The notes under the pieces were generated by a model. It was not told the origin of the DNA. It ran no database searches and saw nothing but the letters and a program-made list of their open reading frames with translations. DNA of 64,000 nt from Nageia nagi (taxonomy: Eukaryota > Pinophyta), in NCBI GenBank assembly GCA_050084985.1, contig JBITNC010000001.1:203422001-203486000 (forward strand). The letters run 5' to 3'. Shown here piece by piece: positions 33,023 through 45,534 of this stretch. Numbering within the stretch: the stretch's first letter is position 1; each line of letters opens with the position of its first letter. The position numbers and the translations under genes were made by a program.

Positions 33023-33027
33023 TCAAA

Positions 33028-33600
33028 AGTGCATTTCTAAATGCATACTTGAATGAGGAGGTGTATGTGCAACAACCCCAAGGCTTTAAAATACAAGGCA
33101 AAGAGCATATGGTCTACAAATGAAGAAGGGCTTGTATGGCCTCAAATAAGCTCCAAGAGCTTGGTACTCATAGATTGATGGCTATTTTCATCAATATGGT
33201 ATCACAAGGAGCAAAAGTGAACCTACCCTACACCACTTGAAATAAGATGATAATATATTACTTATTTTCTTATATGTTTATGATTTCATTTGTATGGATA
33301 ATAGTTCAAAATTGCTTGATAAATTTAAGAGGTCCATGATGCAAAAATTTGAAATGAAGGACCTTGGTTTGATGCACTATTTCCTGGGTATGGAAGTGTA
33401 TCAAATTGAGGGGAAGATATTTATTTATCAAAATAAATATACAAATGGTTTGTTGAAAATATTTGGGATGGATAATTGCAAACCACTCCCAATACAAATT
33501 TCTCATGATATATTGTTGAACAAAGATGATGGGGAAAATAGGTTTGATATGACTACATATAGGAGCATAATGTAAAGTATAATATTCCTAACAAACACAA
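33028..33600 (+). pseudogene. Copia reverse transcriptase, second part
   Basis: It resumes with SAFLNAYLNEEVYVQQPQGF and has a 93-codon open piece at 33294-33575. That piece includes MKDLGLMHYFLGMEVYQ and IYQNKYTNGLLKIFGM, typical of the thumb and connection of copia RT. The YVDD-region codons lie in shifted, damaged sequence near 33270. Confidence 0.85.
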
Positions 33601-33604
33601 GACC

Positions 33605-34200
33605 TAATATTGCATATATTGTATCATTTTGTATCTAATTACATGAGTAATCCATCAAAAGATCACTTCAAAGCAACAAAAAGAATTCTAAGATATGTAA
33701 AAGGAACTACTAATTTTGGCATCCACTATCTCAAGCATGGATATGTAAAACTTATTGGGTATAATGATTCTAATTGGGGGAGAAAAATTGATGATATAAA
33801 GAGTACATCAAACCATTACTTTAGTCTTAGAGTAGGTATGATCATATTGAGCTCTAAGAAATAGAATACAATGACTCTTTCATTGACCAAGGCTAAGTAT
33901 ATTGCAATCATAAGTGCTAGTGTATAAGCATTATGGTTGAGAAAGGTTTTAGATAAAATTGGTGAAAGAAAAAATGATCCATCCTTATTATTTTATAACA
34001 ACAAGAGTACCATCCAATTGGCATAAAATCCAATCCACCATAGTAGGTCTAAACACTTTGATATGAAGTATCATTTCGTAAGATACAAGGTGGAGAAAAA
34101 TGTTGTTGACCTTAAGCATGTTAATAGTTTAGATAATATTGTGGATGATATATTTACTAAATACATTTTCAAAGCTCAATTTTTGAAACTAAGGAACCTC
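33605..34200 (+). pseudogene. Copia RNase H
   Basis: The segments HFKATKRILRYVKGTTNFGI and LIGYNDSNWG, then AKYIAIISAS, HHSRSKHFDMKYHFVRYKV and VDDIFTK follow the standard copia RNase H order. Stops appear at Gln-like positions (ASVxALW, IQLAxNP). Confidence 0.85.
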
Positions 34201-34232
34201 CAAGTGATTCCCCTTAGCATCAATGGGGAGTA

Positions 34233-34687
34233 TGTTAGGAATGGGGCATGTTCAAGCATATTTACTATAAAATTTGAGCTCACTATTTTCTAACTGATGC
34301 ATATAGGTATGATTAGGTCCACTCCCAACTAACATAAGAATCCAACATATCAATCAACTAATCAACCAACCAGTTTGCAACATTTTGGCTATCTCTATAC
34401 ATAGGTAAAATGTAACAAAATATTAGTGTTTTATATTTTTCTTTATTATGTGAGTTTGTTATGGCTTGTGCTTCTTATGAAATATTGTTAGAATATAGTA
34501 AAATATGTAAGGATGTAATGTTGCTTATTTTTAAGCTTAATCACATATTTTCTAATTTGGTTTGTAGTAGAAAAATTTGTACATAAGAAGTTCACTTCTC
34601 AACTACATGTTTTGCATTTATGTTCCAATGTGGAACTATATATGCTTTGTAATTTCATTTTGAAGATGATCAATGAGTATTTTATCA
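34233..34687 (+). repeat. 3' LTR of the copia element
   Basis: It begins TGTTAGGAATGGGGCATG and ends TTTTATCA, aligned with 26388-26846 over its length. Confidence 0.9.
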
Positions 34688-36136
<1,449 letters not shown>

Positions 36137-36139
<3 letters not shown>

Positions 36140-36768
36140 AAATGCCTTAAAATTAATCTTTATGTATTTAATTAATAATTTTAATCCCTTCATAATGTAT
36201 TATTTAAAAAGGGATTTAAAATGTATAAATGAGGTGTAGGCCATGTATTTGACCCTTGTGGAATATACAAGGGGTCAAAATATCAAAGTCATGTAAACTT
36301 GTATCATATATAAAGGCATCATTTGATGATCTATAAATCATGAGAGAATCATGGAATAATAATCATTTCAAGCTAATAAATTGAATATCATTTGAAGTAT
36401 TGCAACTTGCTTTGTCTATGTATATTGTGCATCTATTATTCTATAAGTTCTCATGTGTGTTCATCATTTGAATATTATCTAATTTGCTCATCACTACATT
36501 CTTGTTCGCATTTGTAATTCCACTCATCTTATGACATCAATGGTGTGCCAATTCTAGGGTGTCAATGGCATGCTTATTCATGAATGTATGCTTTATCCTT
36601 TTTGCATTTTTTGATTAATGAAATGGATATAAAATCTAAGTAAACATTATTGCATTCATGTTTCATGTTATTTCCATATTTATAATATATGCATCAATAT
36701 TTACAAAGTAAAACAATAGTGCATTAATCAACCCCATAAACAATTATATACATTATTTACCATCTACA
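36137..36768 (+). repeat. 5' LTR of the Tat-type gypsy element
   Basis: It starts TGTAAATGCC and ends ATCTACA. It matches 44150-44786, for example in TTTGACCCTTGTGGAAT and GGTCAAAATATCAAAGTCAT. A likely TATA region is CATATATAAAGGCATC near 36307. Confidence 0.9.
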
Positions 36769-36784
36769 TTTTGGTGAACTCTGC
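36769..36784 (+). other. Primer-binding site
   Basis: TTTTGGTGAACTCTGC follows the LTR, the same TGGTGAAC core as the gypsy element at 1306-1325. Confidence 0.65.
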
Positions 36785-36926
36785 TATTCAATTTATCTTG
36801 CCCTAGAGGCAAGATCGCACTAACCCTTCTTATTAGGATCAAATTGCTAGTGTCATATATCTCTATCTTTAGGGTGCCAACAATGTTAAGATGGATTAGC
36901 TAACAACCACACTTCAAGATTTGAAC

Positions 36927-38010
36927 ATGAATATTCTATACTTGCGAAGGGAGATTACCATGAACAATAATCCAAGTTCCATCTCAACTAATATAGGAGG
37001 TTCATCCAATACCTCCCCATCATCCAATCCTAATGATTATGATGGTATTTTGGTTTCACCCTTGATGGATAATATCTGTAATTTTAACCTACCACCCGAT
37101 CACAAGACCCCCAAGTTTGATATGTTCAATGGTGAACAGGATCCCAAGAAGCATCTCATTATCTTTTAGGAGGAATGCTTGTTGAAACTAGATTTGGATG
37201 AGAGTTCAATGGCTAAATTCTTCCTAATGAGTTTGAAAGGTGATGTTACTCGGTGATTTTACTCTCTTTTTGGTAAGTCTATTGATTCCTTTAAAACCTT
37301 AGTTCAAACATTTATGGGTCAATACAAGCATAATATTGAAGAACAAGGTAATATATCAAAATTATGTGCATTTCATTAAGGAATCAATGAAACCATAAAG
37401 AAGTATGTATTACACTTCAGCATATTTCATGAATTTATTATCCTTATACTTTAATTGCATGCTCCTAATGCTAAGGATGTTTGTTTTAGTACTTTAGTTC
37501 AATAATTGGCGCAAAAAGAAAAAGTTCTATTATCTATAGGAGAGCTGAAATATACATATAACACTTTTTTCAAAGATAATAAGAAGCCATATGTCAAGAA
37601 AGAGGAGAAACCAATTAATATGGAAGATAGACCCAAGACTCTTCCAAGGGCATAAAGTTCTACTTCCTCAAAGGATGTCAACTACACATTTCCAGTTCAA
37701 CCAAGAATTCTTTTAAGGGACTTAATGAAGAAAGGCCTCCTACACCCACTTGAAAAAGTTGATGATGATACCCCTTTGGGACACTTTAAGGCATATTGTG
37801 CTTATCATCAATGAAAAGGGCATGCTACAAACTTTTGTAAAACATTGAAAGTAGCTATCATAGCCCTTATAGAATAAGGAAGATACAAGATTGATGAATG
37901 CCTTGCTAAACAAGGATATGCCATTAATGTGGTCACCGTAGTCAAAGAGGTGTGTGCTAACTTATGAAGAGGACATCCTTGCAATGTTCCAAATCCTGTC
38001 ACCACCAAAC
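36927..38010 (+). pseudogene. Gypsy gag
   Basis: An Asn/Ser-rich N-terminus leads to TPKFDMFNGEQDPKKHLIIF and then, past a stop, MAKFFLMSLKGDVTR and FMGQYKHNIEEQGNIS, the Retrotrans_gag core. The C-terminal knuckle-like motif CAYHQxKGHATNFC is at about 37795-37840, with the Q+1 position now a stop. About eight stops in total, mostly Gln- or Trp-like. Confidence 0.85.
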
Positions 38011-38279
38011 AAGTAAGTATCCCACCTAATCCTAAAGTTTACAATATGATTGATCAATTAAAAAATACACCAACCAAGATTAGATTGTATGATCTTATTT
38101 CTACTTCTCAGTCTCATAGGGATGTTTTATATGCTTTATTCAAGAATTAAATTATTCTTACTAACATTTTAATAGCTACATTTTTTGAGAAGCTCCAAAC
38201 CATTAGGGAAAGTGGTACTATCTCCTTTGACAAATTTGAAATACTCAACTAAGAACTACTAGATGAATGTTTAGCCTTA

Positions 38280-38765
38280 TATATCACACCTTTGGTAGAT
38301 GACTAAGAAGTCAAAAAGACCATGATAGATAATGGTTTAGCTATGAATATATGTTCTAACCACTTTTTGACTCAATTAAAAGAAAAAGGTGTAACCATCC
38401 CCCCATTAGAAGAAGCTACTTTCAAAATTAGAGCCTATGATAGTTCTTCCAAGAAACCACTAGGCATAGCTACCATCATGATTACCATAAGAGTTATTCC
38501 AACCAAGTTTCAAGTTGTTGATTTTAGGTTATCTTATAACATGCTTTTAGGAAGACCATGGATCCATGATATGGATGCTATCCCTTCTACACTACATGGT
38601 CAACAAAAATTTGAATTCCAAGGAGAAGTACACATAATTTTAGCTGATCTTGATCCCTATGCACTATCCAATGCTATTGATTTTGAGGATAAGGCATTAG
38701 TTCCACCACTTTTTGAAATAGAACCCTTGTATGATCCCACATCAAGGAAAAATATATATAAATAG
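38280..38765 (+). pseudogene. Gypsy aspartic protease region
   Basis: MIDNGLAMNICSNHFL near 38322 carries the D-x-G-like active site (DNG), and YNMLLGRPWIHDMDAIPSTL near 38540 is the conserved flank of plant gypsy proteases. The 147-codon open piece ends in a stop at 38763. Just upstream, the frame is closed by a stop at VDDxEVKK. Confidence 0.8.
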
Positions 38766-39640
38766 GTAAAAATTATGAAAATAGTTATAGGAACTTACAA
38801 AATAGATGATACAAACTTATTCGCATCTATTAAAGACTTGGGATGGCCTTAAATATTAGTTATTTTAGGTTGATAGTGATTTGATATTCTGCATACAGGG
38901 TACCAACATTGTATGAATGGTGACATTAGTGTCCCTTCCATCTCTAATCAGTCTAACACAATGAACCAATCTTCTATAGATGATGTCCCTATGTATTTTG
39001 AGGCTGGTAACATCTTTCCTTTTACTTTTGTTTAGAATTATATGGTTAATAATTGCAAGTACAAGGGAGGGGGTTTTGATAAAATTTAGTAAGGTATATC
39101 TAACTTTTCTATTTATTTTAAAACACAACTTACTAAGATAGGTCTAGGTAGTGATGGATAGGTAAAAAAAAATGGGATACCATATAATTTGTTAAAAAAT
39201 CTAATATGATAGAATTATCTGATGAAATTGATGAAGATATATGGATTGATCATAGCTGGCCTCTTGCCTTTGATTGTTTTAGTACTAATGATGATTTTCT
39301 TGAATACTTGGGGGTACATTCAAAATTTACCAAGTCTAACAAAAAATATCATGTCTCTTATATGCTTCATGAGTATATGCTTGCTTTGGCCAAGAGGTCA
39401 ATTTTTATGATGTTTTATAGGTTCAACCCTTAGAAGAAGATAAAATTGTTGATCCTACTATGAAGGATTTGCCATCATTATTACAATACAAGAAGGATCT
39501 CACCTTCCCATAAGAATAGTTGCCAAACATTAACATTGGCACCATAAATAAAGAGAGATTTCTTCAAATTGGGGCAACCCTAAGCCATTCCAAGAAAGGT
39601 ACAAATCTCAATTCATTACACATTCTAAAAATTTTGCTTG
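38766..39640 (+). pseudogene. Gypsy protease-RT linker, decayed
   Basis: This is poorly conserved sequence between protease and RT. Small open pieces occur (39206-39433), but no domain was recognised, as expected for the linker of a plant gypsy polyprotein. Confidence 0.4.
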
Positions 39641-40540
39641 ATATTATGATGATATGCCTAGGTTAGATCCTTCATTTGTCATGCATAATTTACCATTAAA
39701 AGCAAATGCTAAGACAATTAAGCAAAAGCCTAGAAAAATGCATCCTTCTAAGGCCTTCTTAGTCAAAAAGGAGATTGAAAAATACTTACAAGTAAGATTT
39801 ATAGAGCCTATTAATTATTTTGATTGTATGTCCACTATTATTCCTATTACTAAACCAACTAGTGAAATACAAGTATGTGCCAATTTTTGTGATATCAATA
39901 ATGCTTGTCCTAAAGATGATTTTCCATTACCCAATATTGATATGATTGTTGATAGCATTGTTGGCCATGATATGTTGTCATTTATGGATGGTTTTTCTAG
40001 TTACAATCAAATTTTAATTAATTCTATTGACTAACATAAAATAGCTTTCACAACCCCTTGGGGTAAAATTTGTTGGAAGGTTATGCCTTTTGGACTAAAA
40101 AATGTAGGTGCTACATATCAAAGAGCCATGGTCACTATGTTCCATAAGCACATTCACAAAATAGTGGAGGTCTAAGTTGATGACATGCTTTTCAAATCAA
40201 AATAAGGTCAATACCATCTTCAAGCCCTTGAATAGGTATTCAACATTTTGCAAAGGTACAAATTAAGACTCAAACCTTCAAAGTGTGCATTTGGAGTTAC
40301 TTACAAAAAATTGTTAGGGTTCATGGTTTCAAATAGAGGAATTAAGGTAGATCCTAAGAAAGTAAAAGCCATTATTGATATGCCTCCTCCTCAATACATG
40401 AAATAAATTAGAAGCATTCAAGGAAAGATAAATTCAATTAGGAGGTTCATCTCTCATAGCTAGGGAATAAGTGTAGACCATTCACTCACTTACTTAAGAA
40501 ATATGTCAAGTTTGTATGGGATGCAAATTTTCATAAAGCA
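39641..40540 (+). pseudogene. Gypsy reverse transcriptase
   Basis: MPRLDPSFVMHNLPLKANAK opens a 126-codon piece that includes VRFIEPINYFDCMSTIIPIT, NNACPKDDFPLPNIDMIVD and MLSFMDGFSSYNQI. After a stop it continues with TTPWGKICWKVMPFGLKN and VEVxVDDML, where the tyrosine of the YVDD active site is a stop. KLLGFMVSNRGIKVDPKKV ends the domain. Confidence 0.9.
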
Positions 40541-40579
40541 TTTAAAGATATCAAGTAATATTTACTCAATCCCCCTATC

Positions 40580-40990
40580 CTTGTTCCCATGGATTTTTCC
40601 CAACCTACTTACTTATATATTTTAGCCTCCTTGTATGCCATAGGAACCATACTATGTCCAGAAAATAAACATAATAAGGAGAGTGCCATCTATTATCTAA
40701 GTAAGACATTGATTAATTATGAGAAAAGGTACACTCCAATGGAGAAGATTTGCTTTGCTATGATATTTACTACTAAAAAATTAAGGTATTACTTGTTATG
40801 TTGCACCACATATGTTGTTAGTCCTATTGATCCTTTAAAATATCTTGTAGCTAAGCAACACTTATCAAGTAGATTTGCAAAGTGGATAATGTTATTGCAA
40901 GAATTTGATATTAATGTGGTGAAACAAAAATTTGTTAAAGGATAGCCAATTATAGATCTGATAGCAAATTTCCCTTTGGAAGGTGAGGAG
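40580..40990 (+). pseudogene. Gypsy RNase H (first)
   Basis: The 118-codon open piece has DFSQPTYLYILASLYAIGTI, ESAIYYLSKTLINYEKRYTP and DPLKYLVAKQHLSSRFAKW, the order of the RT-linked RNase H of plant gypsy elements. The catalytic first aspartate region (LYLAVS-like) appears as LYILAS. Confidence 0.85.
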
Positions 40991-41129
40991 GTGGTCCATG
41001 AAGAATTTCTTAACATTTTGAAGGAGGATCCATGGTGCTAATAGCTTGGTGACCTATTGATAGGGCATTAATAGTGTGACTTTAAGGAGATCTCCATCCC
41101 TGATATTTATATTTGACTTTTAGAAGATG

Positions 41130-41650
41130 AGCCTATAGTCTGGACCCTGTATTTTGATGGTTCTAAATGCATTTGTGGAGTATGGGTATGTATTGAGTTG
41201 GTCTCTCCTAGTAATCAAGTAATCCGTATTACATACAAATTGGATTTCAAATGCACTAATAATATGGCTAAGTATGAGGCTCTAATATTGGGATTAAACA
41301 TGGCTTTAGAACTAAAAATCATAAACATAGAAATTTATAGGGATTCATAGCTTGTGGTCAACCAATACAAGGGTAGTTATGATATCAAAGATGACAAACT
41401 AAAGCATTATAGGGTGGTTGTGATTGAGTTGTTGGATACTCTTGACAAATATACTATTGATACCATTCCTAGGACTAATAACAAATATGCGGATACTATG
41501 GAAAGTGTAGCCTCTTTAGTACCAATTGAGCTTAAAGATGAGGAGACCATTCTCATTATCCATAAGTTAAGTTCTCCATATTACATAACTCATCTTAATT
41601 ATATTTTATCTTGTCTTATTCCCAATGATTATGCTTTTCAAGATTAGTAC
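41130..41650 (+). pseudogene. Second RNase H (aRNH-like)
   Basis: WTLYFDGSKCICGVWV, KLDFKCTNNMAKYEALILGL and IEIYRDSxLVVNQYKGSYDI match the type-I RNase H pattern with D (FDGS), E (KYEAL) and D (RDS) all visible, and one stop at the expected Gln after RDS. A 97-codon open piece follows (41354-41647). Its position between RNase H and integrase defines Tat-type elements. Confidence 0.85.
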
Positions 41651-41699
41651 TTTGATATCTATCGCTACTTAAAATACCAAATCATTCCCTATAGATATA

Positions 41700-42914
41700 C
41701 TAAGAATGATAGATTAATATTGAGAAGGATTGCTATGAAATATGTTATTATTGGTGATTTTTTATATAGAATATTCTTTGATGATACCTTGTTGAGATGT
41801 TTAACATAGGATGAGATAGCTACTACTTTAGAGAAAGCTCATGATGGATTATGTGGTGGCCATTTTCATGCTAAAGCTCTTTATAAAAAGATCTTGAGAA
41901 TAGGGTACTATTGTCCCAGTATGGAAGAAGATTGTCAAACTCACATGAAAGTATGTGTACAATTCCAAAAGCATGCAAACTTAGAAAAAAAACCCACTCA
42001 AGAACTCAATTCCATTATTTCTCCATGACCTTTTATTACTTGGGGCATAGATTTGATTGGTATGATTAATCTTCATTCTAGAGAAGGACACAAGTTTGTC
42101 ATCGTAGCTATAGAATATACTACCAAGTGGGTGGAAGCCATCCCCATGAAGTCAATTGTACAAGAAAATATTATTACATTCCTTATAGAATACATCATCA
42201 TTAGATTTGGTGTGTCATAAAGGTTGATCATGGATAATGGTCCAAATTTTAAGGAAAAGGATATGTAAGCATTTTGTAAAAAGTTTCACATCACACAAAC
42301 CTTTTCTTCAGTTTACTACCCTTAAGGCAATGGTCAAGTGGAAGAAACAAATAAGATACTTAAGATTATTCTTTCCAAAACATGGGATAAATACAAAAGA
42401 GATTGTTATGAGAAATTACCATATGCACTATGGGCCTACATAACTAGTGTCTGAATAGCCATTGGGATAACCCCCTTTTCATTGGTATATGGAGAATGAG
42501 GCCATTGTTCCAATTGAGTTAGAGATTCCTTAACTTAAGATCTCTTTACAAGGTGATGTTTCAAATTAGGATGTATGAAAAGTAAGATTACAGTAATTGA
42601 AAATGTTAGATGAAAAAATAATCAGAGCCATTAAACATCAAAAAGTCTACCATGCCAAATTTAAGAGAGCATTTGGCAAGAAGATAAAAGCTAAAGAGTT
42701 CAAAATAGGGGACCTAGTATTAAAAGAGAATATCAACAAAATAACAACAAATGAGGAGGATAAAGGTAAATTTGAATCTAATTGGTTAGGCCCATATGTT
42801 GTTGTTGATGCAACAGGATCAGAAGAATACATGTTATCAACTTTCGATGGTAAGGAGGAACCAAAAACCTTCAATGCCATACATATTAAACATTTTTACA
42901 CTTTAATAGCATAG
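41700..42914 (+). pseudogene. Gypsy integrase
   Basis: The zinc region HDGLCGGHFHAKALYKKILR...HMKVCVQFQ has its second cysteine pair damaged (CVQF). The catalytic core has WGIDLIGMIN (first D), LIMDNGPNF (second D) and GNGQVEETNK (E). The C-terminal 105-codon open piece at 42597-42914 includes FKIGDLVLKENINK and NWLGPYVVVDAT, the chromatin/DNA-binding end. Stops lie between the blocks. Confidence 0.9.
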
Positions 42915-43059
42915 TTATATGTTCCTACCAAACAATTCATATCAAATGTAGGGGCATAACCTATTTTTATTTTTTATATAGATCCAAGTAGGACATGACA
43001 TCAATGATGTGCTTGATTATTAGCATGATGCTAATGGCATGCAAAAAGAAACTTGATAG

Positions 43060-43622
43060 TATAATATCTTCATATCATGGAAATAAAAACACATGATCAC
43101 CAATGGCCCACAAAATGGCTAGTGAGATTTCCCTCACTTAAAAGTAAATTGATGATACAACCATTAGCAATTTATTGACATTGGTTCATCTCCAATGGAT
43201 GATACATTTTGTTATGTATGCACATGGTTTTTTCATTAAATCCATATAAATCATACTATATTTGGATCATAAACATAAAAATGCATGATCACTAATGTCC
43301 CACAAAATGGCTAGTGAGAGTTCCCTCACTTAAAAGTAAATCGATGATACAACTGTTAGCAATTTGTTAACATTGGCTCATCTCCAATGGATGATACATT
43401 TTGTTGTGTATCCACATGGTTTTTTATTTGAACCTATCTAAATCATACTATATTCAAATCATATACATACAAAAATATGATCATCGATGGCCATTGATGT
43501 GACTAGTGAGAGTTCCCTCACTTAAAAGATAAATCAATGATGCAATCATAAGTAAGATTACTAACATTGGATCATCTCTGATGGATGATGCAACTTACTA
43601 TGTATCCATACCTTTATTTTAT
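43060..43622 (+). repeat. 192-bp tandem array in the 3' untranslated region of the gypsy element
   Basis: Three diverged units are aligned by ATGATCAC/T at 43093, 43285 and 43477. Each contains GCTAGTGAGAGTTCCCTCAC-like, TTAAAAGTAAATNGATGAT and ATCTCCAATGGATGATACA segments. Period is 192 in both steps. Tandem arrays at this position are known for Tat/Ogre elements and can seed satellite DNA. Confidence 0.85.
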
Positions 43623-44149
43623 GGCTAACACTTAATTATAGGTACATAGATATATAAGAATAGAAGCAAATTATAGTCAAAACCAAGCACTAGCACAGTG
43701 CTCACTATCTTTCAAACCACCAATGGAATACATTTTATTACCATTTTCACCCATACAAAGCATAACCTATCTATTTTGAGGCATGGACATAAGTGCATCA
43801 TCTTTTTGAGTATTTAACATAACAAAATAGCTATATTCATGATTGAAATATTATAAAGGAGGCACATCATATCTTCCATCTCCAACCTCAGATATGGATT
43901 TCTACAATCATTCAAACATCATCCAAATAGTATTCCTAAAGATAGCTTCTTCAACAAATTTTACCTTGGCTACTTCACTTAAGGATCTTTCCTGGGGAAC
44001 CTAAGTTAATAGGGGGTAGCATAAGGACCTTCATCATCATTCAATAGCATCAACAAAAGGATCAAAAAAATTTATTCTGTACTTCTTCTACACTTATTCT
44101 TTGGACATGTAATTTCATTGCTTCAATCACACATCCAAAGAGGGGCAAA
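43623..44149 (+). other. Gypsy 3' non-coding region and polypurine tract
   Basis: Non-coding sequence between the tandem array and the 3' LTR, ending in CCAAAGAGGGGCAAAT (44134-44149), the polypurine tract. Confidence 0.6.
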
Positions 44150-44786
44150 TATAGATGCCTCAAAATTAAACTTTATGCATTTAGTAAATCATTTTAATCC
44201 CTTAATAATGTAGTATTTAAAAAGGGATTAAAAATATATAAAAGAGGTGCAAACCATGTATTTGACCCTTGTGGAATTTACAGGGGGTCAAAATATCAAA
44301 GTCATGTAAACTTGTATCATATATAAAGGCATCATTTGATGACCTATAAATCATGAGGGAATCATGGGCTAATAATCATTCCAAGCTAATATAAGGATTA
44401 TCAATTGAATATCATTTAAAATATTACAACTTGCTTTGTATATCTATATTATGCATCTATTAGTTTGTAAGTTCACATGTATGTTCATCATTTGATTATT
44501 CACTCATCACTACATTCTTGTTCATGTTTGTAATTCCACTTATCTTATGGTACTGATAGCATGACAATTCCAAGGCATCGGTGTTGTTATTTTTCATGAA
44601 TGTATGCTCTATCATTTGTGCATTTCTAATTAAGAAAATAGATATAGAATCTAAGTAAACATTACTACATTCATGTTACATGATGTTGCCATATTTTTGA
44701 TATATGCATCAATAGTTACAAAGTAGAACAATAGTGCATTAATCAACCCCATAAATAATTATATGCTTTTTTATAATTGATATACA
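44150..44786 (+). repeat. 3' LTR of the Tat-type gypsy element
   Basis: It begins TATAGATGCC (TG decayed to TA) and ends GATATACA. It aligns with 36137-36768 along the full length, with several small indels. Confidence 0.9.
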
Positions 44787-45374
44787 TTTTGGATTCCTTT
44801 TCCATTATATATTCATGCCCCATATTGAGATTATATTATTGGATAAAGGAATCTATTTTATTGATTTATTTTCAATTTTATTTCTCATTCTCTTTCACTC
44901 ATTTATAAATATATTTATAGGACTAGATAAAATATGGATATGATAACTTGTTATCATCTTTCAAGATGTTTGAAGGTTTCTTGATGGATTCATAAAACTA
45001 CTATTCCATCATCCTATGGGATATGTTTATGGATGAATTAAGAAGATAGATGTGAGAGTTATATAGGTATATGAGATGGAATGGATTGGTAGACAAGTGA
45101 TTTTCTTGGTCACTAATATTTTGATACAATTATTTATTAACATTATCAAGGGTATAGACATAAGTGTAGTTTTACTTTTTTAATTTTTATATTTATTGAA
45201 CTCTATATAGCAATTCATGCATAGAAAGGTCAAAGGTGGACAATGTTGATTGACTTATACAATTGTTCATCATCTAATGTGGTTAATCAATATACTCAAT
45301 CCATATTTATGAGTGATGATATATGGGTTGATTCAATTATGCACAAATTTTCCTTTTTATGTTACTTTTCTTCT
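44787..45374. other. Intergenic DNA, possible LTR remnant of the minus-strand gypsy
   Basis: No gene was seen. Near 45340-45375 the minus strand reads AAAAAGGAAAATT then TGTGCATAATTG, which could be the polypurine tract and 3' LTR start of the element at 45375-54950. No partner LTR was found, so this stays a suggestion. Confidence 0.3.
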
Positions 45375-45530
45375 ATAATAAATTTCTAATTTTGTTTGAG
45401 AACTAGATCACCAATTTGAAATTCTCTAGCTTTGATGTGTTTATTATATGCTCTTTTAATATGTTCTTGAGAGACATTAAGATGTTTCAAAAGATTTAGC
45501 TCTCTTTTAATCTAAAATTTTAGGTTGAGC
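45375..45530 (-). pseudogene. Gypsy integrase C-terminal fragment
   Basis: The minus strand gives KRELNLLKHLNVSQEHIKRA followed by YNKHIKAREFQIGDLVLKQN. FQIGDLVLK is the conserved signature of the gypsy integrase C-terminal domain; the 42597-42914 integrase here has FKIGDLVLK. Confidence 0.8.
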
Positions 45531-45534
45531 TAGG

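Larger units (their letters stand above)
26388..34687 (+). mobile_element. Ty1/copia LTR retrotransposon, complete ends, broken and nested
   Basis: LTRs at 26388-26846 and 34233-34687 flank an interior in copia order: gag with a CCHC knuckle, protease, integrase, then RT and RNase H. The primer-binding site after the first LTR reads TGGTTTTAGAATC, a decayed initiator-Met site. A purine stretch AATGGGGAG precedes the second LTR. RT is interrupted at 30219-33022 by another LTR element, and gag by a fragment of the TIR repeat family at 27397-27600. Many stops make it inactive. No convincing target duplication was seen at the outer ends. Confidence 0.9.

Noticed and set aside
43060-43622. CRISPR-like array
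   Set aside because: The units are contiguous 192-bp tandem repeats without spacers, inside a plant retrotransposon.
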